Positions 44,120 through 53,686 of a stretch of DNA of 64,000 nucleotides are shown here, piece by piece. This DNA is from Spartobacteria bacterium LR76 (lineage in GTDB: Bacteria > Verrucomicrobiota > Verrucomicrobiia > Chthoniobacterales > Terrimicrobiaceae): positions 1 to 64,000 of the forward strand of contig QAYZ01000007.1 in the NCBI GenBank assembly GCA_003054655.1, in the 5' to 3' direction. The notes beneath the pieces were generated by a model that was given only the letters and a program-made list of their open reading frames with translations, had not been told where the DNA came from and ran no database searches. Positions within the stretch are counted from its first letter, which is position 1; every line of letters starts with the position of its first letter. A program made the translations under genes and the position numbers.

Positions 44120-47100
44120 TTAGGCCGTGCGGCGGGAGCGGCGGTGGAGGAGGACGATGGCGGCGAGGGAGAGGCCGAGGAGCGCCCAGGTGGAGGGCTC
44201 GGGGACGGCGGTGTAGGTGAGGACGAGGTTGTTGCCGACCTGGCCGACGCTGAAGGTGCCGTCGTGAACGTTCGACAGGCCGGCAGTGCCGTTGGTGGCC
44301 GTAGTGTTGACAACGAAGTTGCTGGCGTTGAACCCGGCGATGCCGGTTGTCGTCGAGACCAGCGTCCAGGAGGCGCTGACGGCGGGATTGAAGTTCGCCG
44401 CGTTGCCATTCACGTCGGGGCCGATGGAGGAGAGGCTCCAGAGGTTAATGGCGAAGGAACCGGCGGTGAGAGCGCTCAGGTCGAGGCTGCCGGTGACGGC
44501 GATGGAGTCGTAGCCCACGCCAGCGGTGCCGCCGAAGTCGACGACCTGCCAGTTGTAGTTACCACCGGGACGCCACTCCTGCGAAGCGGTAGAGAGCAGG
44601 CCGGGGCTGTTGCCCGGGGTGAGCGTGCCGGAGACGATGACCTGGCCGCCGATGGTGCCAGAGCCGCCCAGCGAGCCGCCAGAGGCCACAGTGATGGCAT
44701 TGCCTGCGGCGGTGGAGCCGTTGATGACCAGCGTGCCCCCATTGATGACGGTGGTGCCGGTGAAGGTATTCGCACCCGTCCAGGTGGTGGTGCCGGTACC
44801 GGACTTGACCACGGCACCGTTGGAGGCGGAGCCGTTGGAGATCACGCCGCTGACGGTGGTGTTCTTGCTGCCGGTGAAGGTGAGGATGTGGCTGCTGCCG
44901 TCCGAACTCAGCGAAACATTGCCGATGTTCAGATTGCCGGAGGCGGCGTTGATGGCCACGCCATCATTGATGGCCAGTCCGCTGGAAATGGTCTGGGTGG
45001 CGGTTGAGTTGTTCACGATGTCGCCGTAGGTGGTGATCGTGTTGTTCTGGATGTTGAGCGCAGCGGAGCCGGACTGGAAGGCGAGGCCGCCGACGTAGCG
45101 GCTGGCCTGCGTGTCGACGTTGCCTGCCGAGGCGGCGGTGAAAGCCGTGGCGGAACCCCCTGCAGGGACGTTGGTCGCGGTAGAGCCGCCGATCTCCCAG
45201 TTGGCCGCATCGCCCCACTGGCCGTTCGACTGGCTGTCATCCCACACGGCGGGACCGGTAGAGGCGGTGAAGGTGATCGAGCTGGTGTTGTTCCCGGAGA
45301 ACGTGCCGGAGAGCCCGGTGATGTTGCTCTTGAACGTGAGGTTGCTCATGTCGGCGACGCTGAACGCGCCCCCGGCGGTGGATAGGAGGGTATAGGTGCC
45401 GCCCGTGGTGTAGCCCGCGTTATTGAAGTCGAAGAGGATCGGGACATTCAGCGCCGAGGCGGTGGCCACGCTGATCTGGTCGGACGAGGTGCCAGCGCCG
45501 AGATCCATGAGAAGGCGGACGCCACCTGCGGTGGCCGACTGCGAGTTGGCAAATGAGATGTTGGCCAGGCTGACGTTCTGGATGTTGTTGATATCGCCCG
45601 GGCTGTAGGTCGGGATGGCGAAGCTGCCCTGCGCGCCCGTGCCGAGATTGATCTGGACGTTGGACATGCTGTTGGAGGCAAAGGTGCCGCTACTCACATT
45701 GACCACGGTGCCGGTGGTGAGGCCGGAGGCGTCGCCGCTGAAGTAGACCGTGCCGTTGCCCTGCACGACGATCGCCTCGGCGGCGGAATTGGAGAGATTG
45801 CCCGAAAGGGTGAGCTTGCCCTTGGTCGCCTGGATGGTGGTGCCGGAGGTGAAGGTGACGTTGCCGCCGTAGGTGTTGTCACCCTTGACGTTGCTGAGCG
45901 CGCCGCTGGCCACGCCCGCGCCGCCGACGTTGAGCGAGCCGCCAGTCGTGGTGATGCCGCCCTGGAACATGAGCGCGCCGCCGCTGTTCACCGTGGTCGT
46001 GCCGGTGCCGAGAGCGTTGTTGCTGGCGGCGGTGATCGACGTGCCGGTGATGATGGTGGTGTTGCCCGAGTAGCCGCTATTGTTGCCGGAGAGCAGGAGC
46101 GAGCTGGTGCCAGCGGTGGTGATATTGCCGGAGCCGCTGATCGCGCCGGTGAGGCCGAGCTGGGCGGCGATGTTGTTGACGGAGAGGTTGTACGTGCCGA
46201 GGTCGATGGCGCCCTCGATGGTGAGCTGGCCGAGGGCGGAGCCGATGGTGGTGTTACCCGCGAGCGTGATATTGCCAACGAGCGTGGTGCTCGTCGCGGA
46301 GTTGTTATAAATCGCGCCGTTGGAGTTCACGCCCGTACCGTTGAGCGAGATGGCGGAGAAGGTGACGGTCGAGTCGCTCGTGCCCTGAAACTCCAGCATG
46401 CCGCCGGAGTCGACGGTGAGCGAACCCGTGCTGCCGAGCGCCGTGCCGCTGGAGATGCCGAGCGTGCCGTCGGAGATCGTGGTGTTGCCGGTGAAGTCGG
46501 TGTTGGACGAGGAGACGTTGACCACGCCGCCGCCGCCGACCGTCAGGCCGCCGGAGCCGGTGAGATGACCAGAGAGGTCGATGATGCCATTGGGCTCGGC
46601 ACTAAGCGTGAGGGCGTTGGCACCGAGATCGACCTTCTTGCCGAGGGTGAGCTTGGTGTTGGCGTTGGCCTGGATGGAGGCGTCGCCCTGGAGAGTGATG
46701 TCGCCATCCCATGTCGACTGCCCGACGGTGAGCTGAAGGGCGCCGCCGCCGTTGTAGCCCGTGCCGCTCAGGAAAAGCTTCTCGCCGGTGACGTTGTAGT
46801 TCCCCGTGCCCTGAACGATGAGCGAAGCATTTTCGCGCACGGTGGTGGTACCGGTGGTATCGCCGAGCGCCTCGGCGTAGCCGATGGTGACCGATCCCTG
46901 GATGATCTCGGTATTGCCGGAGTAGGTGTTGCCGACGAGCGTGTTGGTCTGGTTGAGGAAGAGATTGCCTTCGCCTGACTTGGTGAGGTCGCCCGAGCCG
47001 TAGATGGAGCCGTCGATCTCGAGCGAGTTGTCGTTGGTGTCGATGGTGCTCCCGCTGGCGAGGTTCACGCCACGGAATTGGTTGAAGACGATTCCTGTCC

Positions 47101-50100
47101 CGCCGATCTGGAGCGTGCCGCCATTGAGGATGAGGGTATTCGTGCCCAGGCTGTTCTGGTTGCCGAGCGACTGGGCGGTGGCAATGTTCGTGATGCCCGA
47201 GTTGAGCGTGGCGGTGCCGGAGAAGGTATTGGCTGCGCCGAGGGTGAGTGTACCCAGGCCGCTCATGACGATGCTGCCCCCGGCAGCCGCGCCATCGCCG
47301 ATCAGGCCGTTGACGGTGAAGTCGTGATTGGCGTTGAAAGTCAGGGTGTTGGCCAGCGCGCTATTGCTGCTCAACAGGATGGAGGTGTCGGTAGCAGCCG
47401 TGCCAAAGACGAGATCCCCGCTCGTCGCATTGAAGGTCCGGTTGTAGCTGAGGGCGATGGTATTCTGAAAGGTCTGCGTCTCGGCGGAGTTGTTGATCAG
47501 ATCGCCACCGAGTGTGATCTGCTGGCCGGTGAAGGTGAAGGCTCCCGCCCCCGATTGGAATACCATCCTCCCGGTGGTCTGAGCGGCGTCGACGTTGATG
47601 CTCGTGCCCGTGTTGTTGTTGAAGATGATATTGGAACCTGCGAGCGGGGCGGTCGTGGCCTGCCAGTTGCCCCCGGTGCTCCAGTTCCCGTCGCCTCCCC
47701 CACCCGTCCAGGTCGCCGAGGTGCCGGCCGTGCCGGTAAATTTGAGATCGGTTCCGTCGAGAAAGATGGAGCCGGTCAGGCCGCTCACGTCGATCGAGGA
47801 AAAGGTGAAGGTGCTAACGTCGGTATTCACCCAGTTGACGCCGGAGATGAGGGTAAAGGTCTGGGAGCCGATACCGAAGCCGGCATTGCGGAAGAGAAAG
47901 ACGGTATTGGCACCTAGATTGACCGCTCCCGCCGAGGTGATGCTGTCGGAGGAGCCTCCAGAGCCGAGGGCCATGATGAACGCTCCGCTTGACGTGCCGA
48001 GCGAGGCATTGAGAGAGCTAACGGACACGGAGGGGGCCAGCCCGTCACTGAGCGAGGTGGCAAAAGCGCCGCCATTCACGGTGAGCGAGGCGTTGGCCAT
48101 CGAGGAGGATTGCAGGACGCCCTGGGTGATGGTGACAGCGCCGGTGAGGCTATTGCTGCCGGTAAAGGCGATGACGCCCGATCCGGACTTGGTGATGCTC
48201 GAGGCGGTACCGGTGAGCGCGCCGCTGACGGAGACCTCAACGTCGGCGGAGGTCTTGGCAATGTTGAGCGTCTGGGCACCGGAGAGATCGAGGGCGGACG
48301 AGATGGTGGCCGAGGCGTCGTCGGAGCCGTTGAAATTCAGGCCCGAGGTGAGGGAGAGCTTGCCCGTGCCGGTGACGCTGCCGCCCGACATGGTGAGGCT
48401 GTTGGCCGTGGTGTTGTAGGTCTGGAGATCGAGCTGGCCGTCGGTGTTGATCGTGATGCCGGTGGAGGAGGTGGTCTGGTTCGACGCGCCGAGCTGGACG
48501 GTCGCGCCGGAACCGCTGCCAGTGCCGATGACCATATCGCCGCCGAGGGCCGCCGCGCCGCCGGTCTTGGCGAGGATGAGCTTGCCCTCGTTGACATTGA
48601 GGTCGCCGGTGAAGGTATTGGCCGAGCTGCCGCTGAAGGTCATGTTGGCGGAACCCGCCTTGGTAAACGACGTGCCGGCGGCGCTTTCCCCGATGGCCCC
48701 GGAGAAGGTGGTGGCGACCGAGTTGGTGATGGTGTTGTTGTTGGTGAGGGTCGCGTCGCCGGTGAAGGTGAAGGCGTTGGAGCCGGCGATATTCACGTCG
48801 CCCACGATGGCGAGTTGGTTGGCGACTGTGCGGGCCGCGGTGGCCTGGAGAGTCGGCGCGGCCGGAGCCGGGGACGGCGCGGGGCTGGCCGAGGCGGCGG
48901 CATTGCCGAGGGTGAATGTGCCAGTGCCTGCGGCGGCATCATTGCCCATGACAAAGGTGCCCTGGCTGAGGGTGAGTCCGCCGGTGAAGGTATTGGCCCC
49001 GTTGAAGGTGACCTTGCCGCCATTCGTCGTGTTGATGAGAACCTTGCCACCGGCGGTCGTGCCGTCGGAGATCACGCCGTTGACGGTCGTGTTCTTGTCG
49101 CCGGAGAAGGTGACGGTATTGGCTGTGTTGGTGGTCGAGCTGCTGAGAGCGATGGGACCGCCGAGGACGATGTCGCCAAAGGCGGCGATGACGGAGCCGT
49201 TGGTGGAGAAGTTGATCCCGCTGTTGATCGTCTGGGTATTGGCTGCGCCAGACGAGTTCACGATGTTGCCGCCGAGGGTGATCGTGTTGTTATTGATCGT
49301 ATAGGTGCCTGCGCCGTAGTTGAAGAAGAGGCCGGAGACGGTCTGGTTCGTCTGGGTGTCGACGGTGTACGACTGGGTGTGATCGCCTGCGAACTGCGCG
49401 GAGGCTCCGCTGGCCGGGACGGTATTGCCGACCCAGTTGGCCGCGTCGTTCCACTGTCCATTGCCCGCCGAGCCATTGAAGATGCCGGTCGGCAGTGCGC
49501 TCGTGCCGTCGGCGTTGACGGAGAGGAGGATGTAGGTGCCGGGGGTGGACCCGGTGTTGTAGGAAAGGAGGTTGTTGCCGAGGCGGTCCTGGAGCGGGAA
49601 GCCGTAGCCGGTGGTGTAGGGCTTGCCCGTGGCGGGATCGATGCTGGCAAGGGCGGCGGCGTAGCCGTTGTAGTAATCCGGGTTATTCGGCTGGGCTCCG
49701 GCGAAGTAGATGCTCTGCGAAGCCGGAGTGTCGGCCCAGGTGACGGCGGTGCCGTCGGCGAGATAGGTCGGGGTGGAGCCCTGCGACTCGCCTGCGGCCC
49801 ACCACTGCGAGCTGGCGAGCTCGCCGATCGGCGTGCCATTGAACTCCACCGTGCTGCCGACGTAGCCCAGGCTGAGGCCGGCGAGCAGGTCGCCGACGAC
49901 CCGGCCCCATACGTCATTGGTAATCGACGCGTATTGCGTGGCCGCGCCCGTGCCGATCTGGACGGTGTAACCGACGTCATTGCCGTAGATGCCTTTCTGG
50001 GTGTTGAGCGCCCCGGCGGCGATGGTGATGGTGACGACATTGCCCGCGCCGAGGTTGGGAGCGGTCGTGCCGTCGATCCAGGAGACGTTGCTCGCGCCGG

Positions 50101-51028
50101 AGTCGGTCTGAGCGGTGAGAATGATCTCACCGTTCGCCCCGAAGGTGCCCGTGAAATCATACGTCTGCGCCTGGGTGGCCTCGTTGCCGCTGGGCTGGGT
50201 GCCGGTGCCGACAAAGGTGCCGGAAAGGTGGACGGACTTGCCGTCGAGGTAGTTCAGGTAATTCGTGAAATCGTGATAGGCGCTCGGGTCGGAGAACTGC
50301 GGGCTGATGACGCGGGTGAACTCGCTGTTGGGCAGCGTCGAGGAGGCGCCCGCCGGGAGGACGACCGCATTGGGATTCACCGCGGTGGCCTTGGTGACAT
50401 TGACGAGAGCCTGGGAGTTGGACGAGACCTGGTTGTAGTTCTGGACCGAGGTGTTGAGGCTGTTGTTGGAGGTGTAGCGAGCCGACATCGAGAGCGACGT
50501 GGCGGTGAAGTCGATGTAGGACAGGTCGGCCCAGACAGTGACGCTGTTGTCGGACTGGAGCTGCACGGTCGGCTCCATGTACTGGTAGCGCGTGCTGTAG
50601 TTCGGATCGGTCGTGAGGTTGGCGGCGGGAGTGTAGGAGCTGCCGGGAGCGCCCATGCCCTGGAGCCCGTAGGCTCCGTAGCTCACGTAGACGCGACCGG
50701 AGAAGCTGGTGAGATTGACGGTCGAGAGACCGGTGGTGGGGTTGACGAGCTGGTCGAGCGAGTAGGCGGTATTGGCCTGGAGCTGATTCGTCTGGCCGGT
50801 GAGGCTGTCGACGTAGGTGCCGGTGACCTGGTCGCCGCCGAGAAACTGAATCCACACCTGGCTGGAGCTGTTGCCCGAGAGGTTCTCAAAGGCGAGCGGG
50901 AGCGTGTCGGCGGAGGCGCTGGAGAGACCGCCACAGGCTGCACCGAGCAGAAGCGCGAGGGCGGAAAACCCGTTGCGGAAAAACGATACACGAGGGGCCG
51001 CGAGAGCCGAGACGGAGAGATTTTTCAT
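44120..51028 (-). CDS. Giant GH64-like / beta-strand-repeat PEP-CTERM surface protein
   Basis: The 2302-residue exported protein has a signal peptide (about 42 residues, SADTLPLAF start of the mature part). Residues 42-500 resemble the GH64 beta-1,3-glucanase/thaumatin-like fold: VWIQFLGGD, EFTRVISPQFSDPSAYHDF, DVWGRVVGDLLAGLS and YGFPLQDRLGNN. From about 515 there are three modules that each open with NGxWxDAANW-type sequence (about 522, 1112, 1932) and continue with autotransporter-associated beta-strand repeats such as KSGSGVIAFTGSNSLTG. The end is a PEP-CTERM tag (VPEPSTWALLGL, membrane segment, basic tail), so it is sorted by an exosortase that lies outside this window. Confidence 0.85.
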   Translation of the reverse strand: MKNLSVSALAAPRVSFFRNGFSALALLLGAACGGLSSASADTLPLAFENLSGNSSSQVWIQFLGGDQVTGTYVDSLTGQTNQLQANTAYSLDQLVNPTTGLSTVNLTSFSGRVYVSYGAYGLQGMGAPGSSYTPAANLTTDPNYSTRYQYMEPTVQLQSDNSVTVWADLSYIDFTATSLSMSARYTSNNSLNTSVQNYNQVSSNSQALVNVTKATAVNPNAVVLPAGASSTLPNSEFTRVISPQFSDPSAYHDFTNYLNYLDGKSVHLSGTFVGTGTQPSGNEATQAQTYDFTGTFGANGEIILTAQTDSGASNVSWIDGTTAPNLGAGNVVTITIAAGALNTQKGIYGNDVGYTVQIGTGAATQYASITNDVWGRVVGDLLAGLSLGYVGSTVEFNGTPIGELASSQWWAAGESQGSTPTYLADGTAVTWADTPASQSIYFAGAQPNNPDYYNGYAAALASIDPATGKPYTTGYGFPLQDRLGNNLLSYNTGSTPGTYILLSVNADGTSALPTGIFNGSAGNGQWNDAANWVGNTVPASGASAQFAGDHTQSYTVDTQTNQTVSGLFFNYGAGTYTINNNTITLGGNIVNSSGAANTQTINSGINFSTNGSVIAAFGDIVLGGPIALSSSTTNTANTVTFSGDKNTTVNGVISDGTTAGGKVLINTTNGGKVTFNGANTFTGGLTLSQGTFVMGNDAAAGTGTFTLGNAAASASPAPSPAPAAPTLQATAARTVANQLAIVGDVNIAGSNAFTFTGDATLTNNNTITNSVATTFSGAIGESAAGTSFTKAGSANMTFSGSSANTFTGDLNVNEGKLILAKTGGAAALGGDMVIGTGSGSGATVQLGASNQTTSSTGITINTDGQLDLQTYNTTANSLTMSGGSVTGTGKLSLTSGLNFNGSDDASATISSALDLSGAQTLNIAKTSADVEVSVSGALTGTASSITKSGSGVIAFTGSNSLTGAVTITQGVLQSSSMANASLTVNGGAFATSLSDGLAPSVSVSSLNASLGTSSGAFIMALGSGGSSDSITSAGAVNLGANTVFLFRNAGFGIGSQTFTLISGVNWVNTDVSTFTFSSIDVSGLTGSIFLDGTDLKFTGTAGTSATWTGGGGDGNWSTGGNWQATTAPLAGSNIIFNNNTGTSINVDAAQTTGRMVFQSGAGAFTFTGQQITLGGDLINNSAETQTFQNTIALSYNRTFNATSGDLVFGTAATDTSILLSSNSALANTLTFNANHDFTVNGLIGDGAAAGGSIVMSGLGTLTLGAANTFSGTATLNSGITNIATAQSLGNQNSLGTNTLILNGGTLQIGGTGIVFNQFRGVNLASGSTIDTNDNSLEIDGSIYGSGDLTKSGEGNLFLNQTNTLVGNTYSGNTEIIQGSVTIGYAEALGDTTGTTTVRENASLIVQGTGNYNVTGEKLFLSGTGYNGGGALQLTVGQSTWDGDITLQGDASIQANANTKLTLGKKVDLGANALTLSAEPNGIIDLSGHLTGSGGLTVGGGGVVNVSSSNTDFTGNTTISDGTLGISSGTALGSTGSLTVDSGGMLEFQGTSDSTVTFSAISLNGTGVNSNGAIYNNSATSTTLVGNITLAGNTTIGSALGQLTIEGAIDLGTYNLSVNNIAAQLGLTGAISGSGNITTAGTSSLLLSGNNSGYSGNTTIITGTSITAASNNALGTGTTTVNSGGALMFQGGITTTGGSLNVGGAGVASGALSNVKGDNTYGGNVTFTSGTTIQATKGKLTLSGNLSNSAAEAIVVQGNGTVYFSGDASGLTTGTVVNVSSGTFASNSMSNVQINLGTGAQGSFAIPTYSPGDINNIQNVSLANISFANSQSATAGGVRLLMDLGAGTSSDQISVATASALNVPILFDFNNAGYTTGGTYTLLSTAGGAFSVADMSNLTFKSNITGLSGTFSGNNTSSITFTASTGPAVWDDSQSNGQWGDAANWEIGGSTATNVPAGGSATAFTAASAGNVDTQASRYVGGLAFQSGSAALNIQNNTITTYGDIVNNSTATQTISSGLAINDGVAINAASGNLNIGNVSLSSDGSSHILTFTGSKNTTVSGVISNGSASNGAVVKSGTGTTTWTGANTFTGTTVINGGTLVINGSTAAGNAITVASGGSLGGSGTIGGQVIVSGTLTPGNSPGLLSTASQEWRPGGNYNWQVVDFGGTAGVGYDSIAVTGSLDLSALTAGSFAINLWSLSSIGPDVNGNAANFNPAVSASWTLVSTTTGIAGFNASNFVVNTTATNGTAGLSNVHDGTFSVGQVGNNLVLTYTAVPEPSTWALLGLSLAAIVLLHRRSRRTA

Positions 51029-51196
51029 ACCGACAAAATGGGTTCAGCCCTCCGGGTGCACGTGATCCCGGGGGATTTTCCGAAAAAATGGCAAATGTGT
51101 CACCATTGTCACGCCTTTTCTGAGGGGCGAAAACGACGCTTTTTCCTCATGGCGAGAGGAATGCGAGGCGTTCGCTTTTTCCGGGAGCGGGGCGTC

Positions 51197-51487
51197 CTAG
51201 CGCGAGGAAAATGCTGTGGGTTTCCGGCTGGCGCGCAGGGCAACGATCCCGGCGGCAAGGCACACGCCGCCCGGCAGGGCGAGGGCAAGGCCGGAGAGCA
51301 AAACCGCCCAGACATCCGCGCCGATAACACGGAGGGTGTAAACCATGTCGTCCGCCGACCGGCTATACAGGAAAAGGGCCTGCACCAGATCAACCACACG
51401 CGACCCGCCGAAGACGACGATGACGCCCAGCCCGGCGACCATCAACAGGGCGGCCGGGACCATGAGCAGCTTGGCGGAGGTTTTCAT
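51197..51487 (-). CDS. Small two-segment membrane protein
   Basis: The 96-residue protein starts MKTSAKLLMV and has two membrane segments (about 6-28, 57-82). The central part YSRSADDMVYTLRVIG may be outside. No family was recognised. It lies between the two beta-strand-repeat genes, on the same strand and after a terminator at 51515-51545, so it has its own promoter. A longer frame beginning at 51517 lacks a better start. Confidence 0.5.
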   Translation of the reverse strand: MKTSAKLLMVPAALLMVAGLGVIVVFGGSRVVDLVQALFLYSRSADDMVYTLRVIGADVWAVLLSGLALALPGGVCLAAGIVALRASRKPTAFSSR

Positions 51488-51514
51488 GAGGACGGGGAGC
51501 GCCCGGTAACTTAA

Positions 51515-51545
51515 CAAAAAGGGAACGGCGGTTCAAGCCGTTCCC
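51515..51545 (-). terminator. Terminator of the 605-residue PEP-CTERM gene
   Basis: On the minus strand, GGGAACGGC (51545-51537) pairs with GCCGTTCCC (51529-51521) around a seven-base loop. A run of five Ts follows (51520-51516). It lies 28 bases after the stop of the PEP-CTERM gene. Confidence 0.8.
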
Positions 51546-51573
51546 CTCTTCCCTCCCCCCTTGCGGGGAATAA

Positions 51574-53391
51574 TCAGCCGCGCACGGAGGCGCGGTAGCG
51601 GGCGCGACGCCAGAGGACCATCGCGCAGAGGCCGCCCAGGCCGAAGAGCACGGCGGCGGAGGGTTCCGGCACGGCGGTCAGCGTGAGCGAGATGACGCCG
51701 AGGGTCGAGTAGTCCCAAGTGGCGTTGTAGCCCGTGAGACCGGAGCCTAGAGTGAAGTTGGACGTGGCCTCGGTGAAGCCCGCGTCGGTGAGCGTCGTCC
51801 CGGCATTCGAATAGAAGCGGAAGAGGTCATACGTCCCGGCGAGCGCGCCAGAGAAGTTGAGCACGATGCCGCCGCTGTCGCGGAGGAAGTCGGTTGCGCC
51901 AGCGTAGCTGTAGAAGCGCAGGGTGTCATTGGCATCGCCCGCACCGAGATCGAAGCTAAAGGACGAGCCCGCCTGCATGTCGAGAATCGCGCCCGTGCTG
52001 CTGCCGCCATTCAGAGTCAGCGTGCCGATGCCGCCATTGGTCTCCGAGTCACCCGGAGCAATGACGCCGCCCGTGCCGATGGTGTGCGAGGCCGCGGTGA
52101 CGCCAGCGGCGGTACTCCCGAGAGCAGAATATCCATTACCGCCGAGCGTCGCATTGGTCACGGTGACATTGTTCACACCGAGGCCGATGCCGGAGGCGTT
52201 GTTGATGAGGAGGGTGCCGCCGGAGATGGTGGTGCCGCCGGAGTAGGTATTGTTCGTTCCGCTAAGCCGGAGCACGCCGCTGGTGGTCTTTGTCACATTC
52301 ACCGTCCTGCCGGTGTCCGAGACCTCGTAAATGCGTCCGCTAAAGCGCCCGGACTGGATGGTCGCGATCGAGGCTCCACTATAGGCGCGTGCAAGCAGGC
52401 CGCCTCCGCCAGTGCCGTCCTGCAGGTTGCCAAAGGTTTGATTGCCCACCAGGCGAATCGCAGCGCCCGAGGCGATGTACACCGTGCTGGCCGAGGAAAT
52501 GCGATCATCACCATTCAGGAAAAGGATGCCCGCATTGACCGTCGTGCTGCCGGTGTAGGTATTGGCTCCCGTGAGGTTCCAGGAGGCCGTACCGTTTTTC
52601 ACCAGGGAGGTCGGTCCGCCCGTGCCATCACCGATGACGAAGGACACGCCAGACGTGCCGCTGGAGGAGCTGGTACCGGAAAGGGTGATGGTCCTGGCAC
52701 CGGAGCCGGTGAAAGACATCGTGCCGCTATAAGCCACATAGCCCTTGTCGGAGGTGGCCAGGTCAAATGTCGCCCCGGAGGTGCCGACCACCCAGCTTCT
52801 GCTTACAGCACTATATCCGCTGGTTCCAGCAAAGCGCAGGCTGCCGCTTCCGAAAGTCACCGCTCCGGAAGAGAGATTTCCCGCAACCAAAAAGCTGACT
52901 GTACCCGCGTTAAGCTTAAGTCCACCAGTGAAGGTATTCGTGCCGCTCAGGGTGAGCACGCCGGAACCCGCCTTGGTCAGACCCGTGGTGCCCGCGATGA
53001 CGGAGGCGATTTCGGCATTGGCATTCGTCGTGATCGTCGGGGTGGAGCCGCCGAGGGTGAGCGTGCCGCCGCTGAGCAGATAGGAGCCGGAGGTGGCGGG
53101 GTTGAAGGTAATGCCGCCCGCGGTGATCGTGCCGACCGTAACCGTGCCCGCCGCGCCATTGCTGCTGCCGAAGACGGCGGTATTGTTCCCTGCATTATCC
53201 CAGATGGAGTCGACCGAGCCGTTGCTCCAGAGCGCGGTGGTGGTGTCCCACGCGCCTGCTCCGTCGACAGGAGCATTAGGATTCAGCCCGCTGCTGTCCC
53301 AGGTTAATGAGTCCGCATGCAATGCGGAGGAAAGCGCAGCGAAGGCTAACAGCCCGCATGCGTAAAAACGGCTTGAGGTGGGGAGGTGCAT
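51574..53391 (-). CDS. Autotransporter-associated beta-strand repeat PEP-CTERM protein
   Basis: The 605-residue exported protein has a signal peptide of 26 residues (HADSLTW). The mature part opens with GAWDTTTALWSNGSVDSIWDN, the motif common to these proteins, and has repeats such as LTKAGSGVLTLSGTNTFTGGL (near 145) and LVKNGTASWNLTGANTYTGS (near 270). It ends with VPEPSAAVLFGLGGLCAMV and a basic tail, a PEP-CTERM tag. It is expected to be surface-exposed. Downstream is a strong terminator. It has the same architecture as one module of the giant protein. Confidence 0.85.
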   Translation of the reverse strand: MHLPTSSRFYACGLLAFAALSSALHADSLTWDSSGLNPNAPVDGAGAWDTTTALWSNGSVDSIWDNAGNNTAVFGSSNGAAGTVTVGTITAGGITFNPATSGSYLLSGGTLTLGGSTPTITTNANAEIASVIAGTTGLTKAGSGVLTLSGTNTFTGGLKLNAGTVSFLVAGNLSSGAVTFGSGSLRFAGTSGYSAVSRSWVVGTSGATFDLATSDKGYVAYSGTMSFTGSGARTITLSGTSSSSGTSGVSFVIGDGTGGPTSLVKNGTASWNLTGANTYTGSTTVNAGILFLNGDDRISSASTVYIASGAAIRLVGNQTFGNLQDGTGGGGLLARAYSGASIATIQSGRFSGRIYEVSDTGRTVNVTKTTSGVLRLSGTNNTYSGGTTISGGTLLINNASGIGLGVNNVTVTNATLGGNGYSALGSTAAGVTAASHTIGTGGVIAPGDSETNGGIGTLTLNGGSSTGAILDMQAGSSFSFDLGAGDANDTLRFYSYAGATDFLRDSGGIVLNFSGALAGTYDLFRFYSNAGTTLTDAGFTEATSNFTLGSGLTGYNATWDYSTLGVISLTLTAVPEPSAAVLFGLGGLCAMVLWRRARYRASVRG

Positions 53392-53457
53392 GACCCAAGG
53401 CTAGGATCACGAAACCGGTTGGCAACGCGGAGTCCATTCTACCTGATGAATTTTGAT

Positions 53458-53481
53458 TCCTCCCCGGGAAACCGGGGAGGA
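53458..53481. terminator. GC-rich hairpin between minus-strand genes
   Basis: TCCTCCCCGG (53458-53467) and CCGGGGAGGA (53472-53481) are perfect 10-base arms around a GAAA loop. The sequence after it on the minus strand (ATCAAAATT) is not a clean T-run. It could stop transcription from the APC permease gene before the next gene, but this is a weak call. Confidence 0.35.
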
Positions 53482-53488
53482 GACTGCT

Positions 53489-53676
53489 AGTTTTCAGTGG
53501 TTCAGTTTTCAGACGTCGCGGTAGGAACGCCTCGCATGAGTTCGTTTACGCCCAGGTTCTTTGTCTCCCTGATGGCGGTTCGCTAAAGATCTGTCCTCCG
53601 TCCTCATGCCGCCGTGCTCGGAATCCTCGACGTGCCGTCCTGCGCGCCAAGTCTGAAAACTGAACCACTGAAAACT
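53489..53676. repeat. 26-base perfect inverted repeats around a 136-base core
   Basis: The arm at 53489-53514 (begins AGTTTTCAGTGG) and its exact complement at 53651-53676 flank 136 bases that encode nothing recognisable. The arms are AT-richer than the region. The layout resembles a small non-autonomous element (MITE-like), but no target-site duplication is seen and the family is not identified. It lies just after the APC permease gene. Confidence 0.6.
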
Positions 53677-53686
53677 CCCGCCCGTA

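Noticed and set aside
51098-51112. Two TGTCAC hexamers nine bases apart upstream of the giant gene
   Set aside because: Too short to separate from chance in a 64 kb window; only worth noting if found upstream of other PEP-CTERM genes.
48110-51514. Plus-strand frame of 1134 codons
   Set aside because: Opposite the giant PEP-CTERM gene; composition is the mirror of Gly/Thr/Ser repeats.
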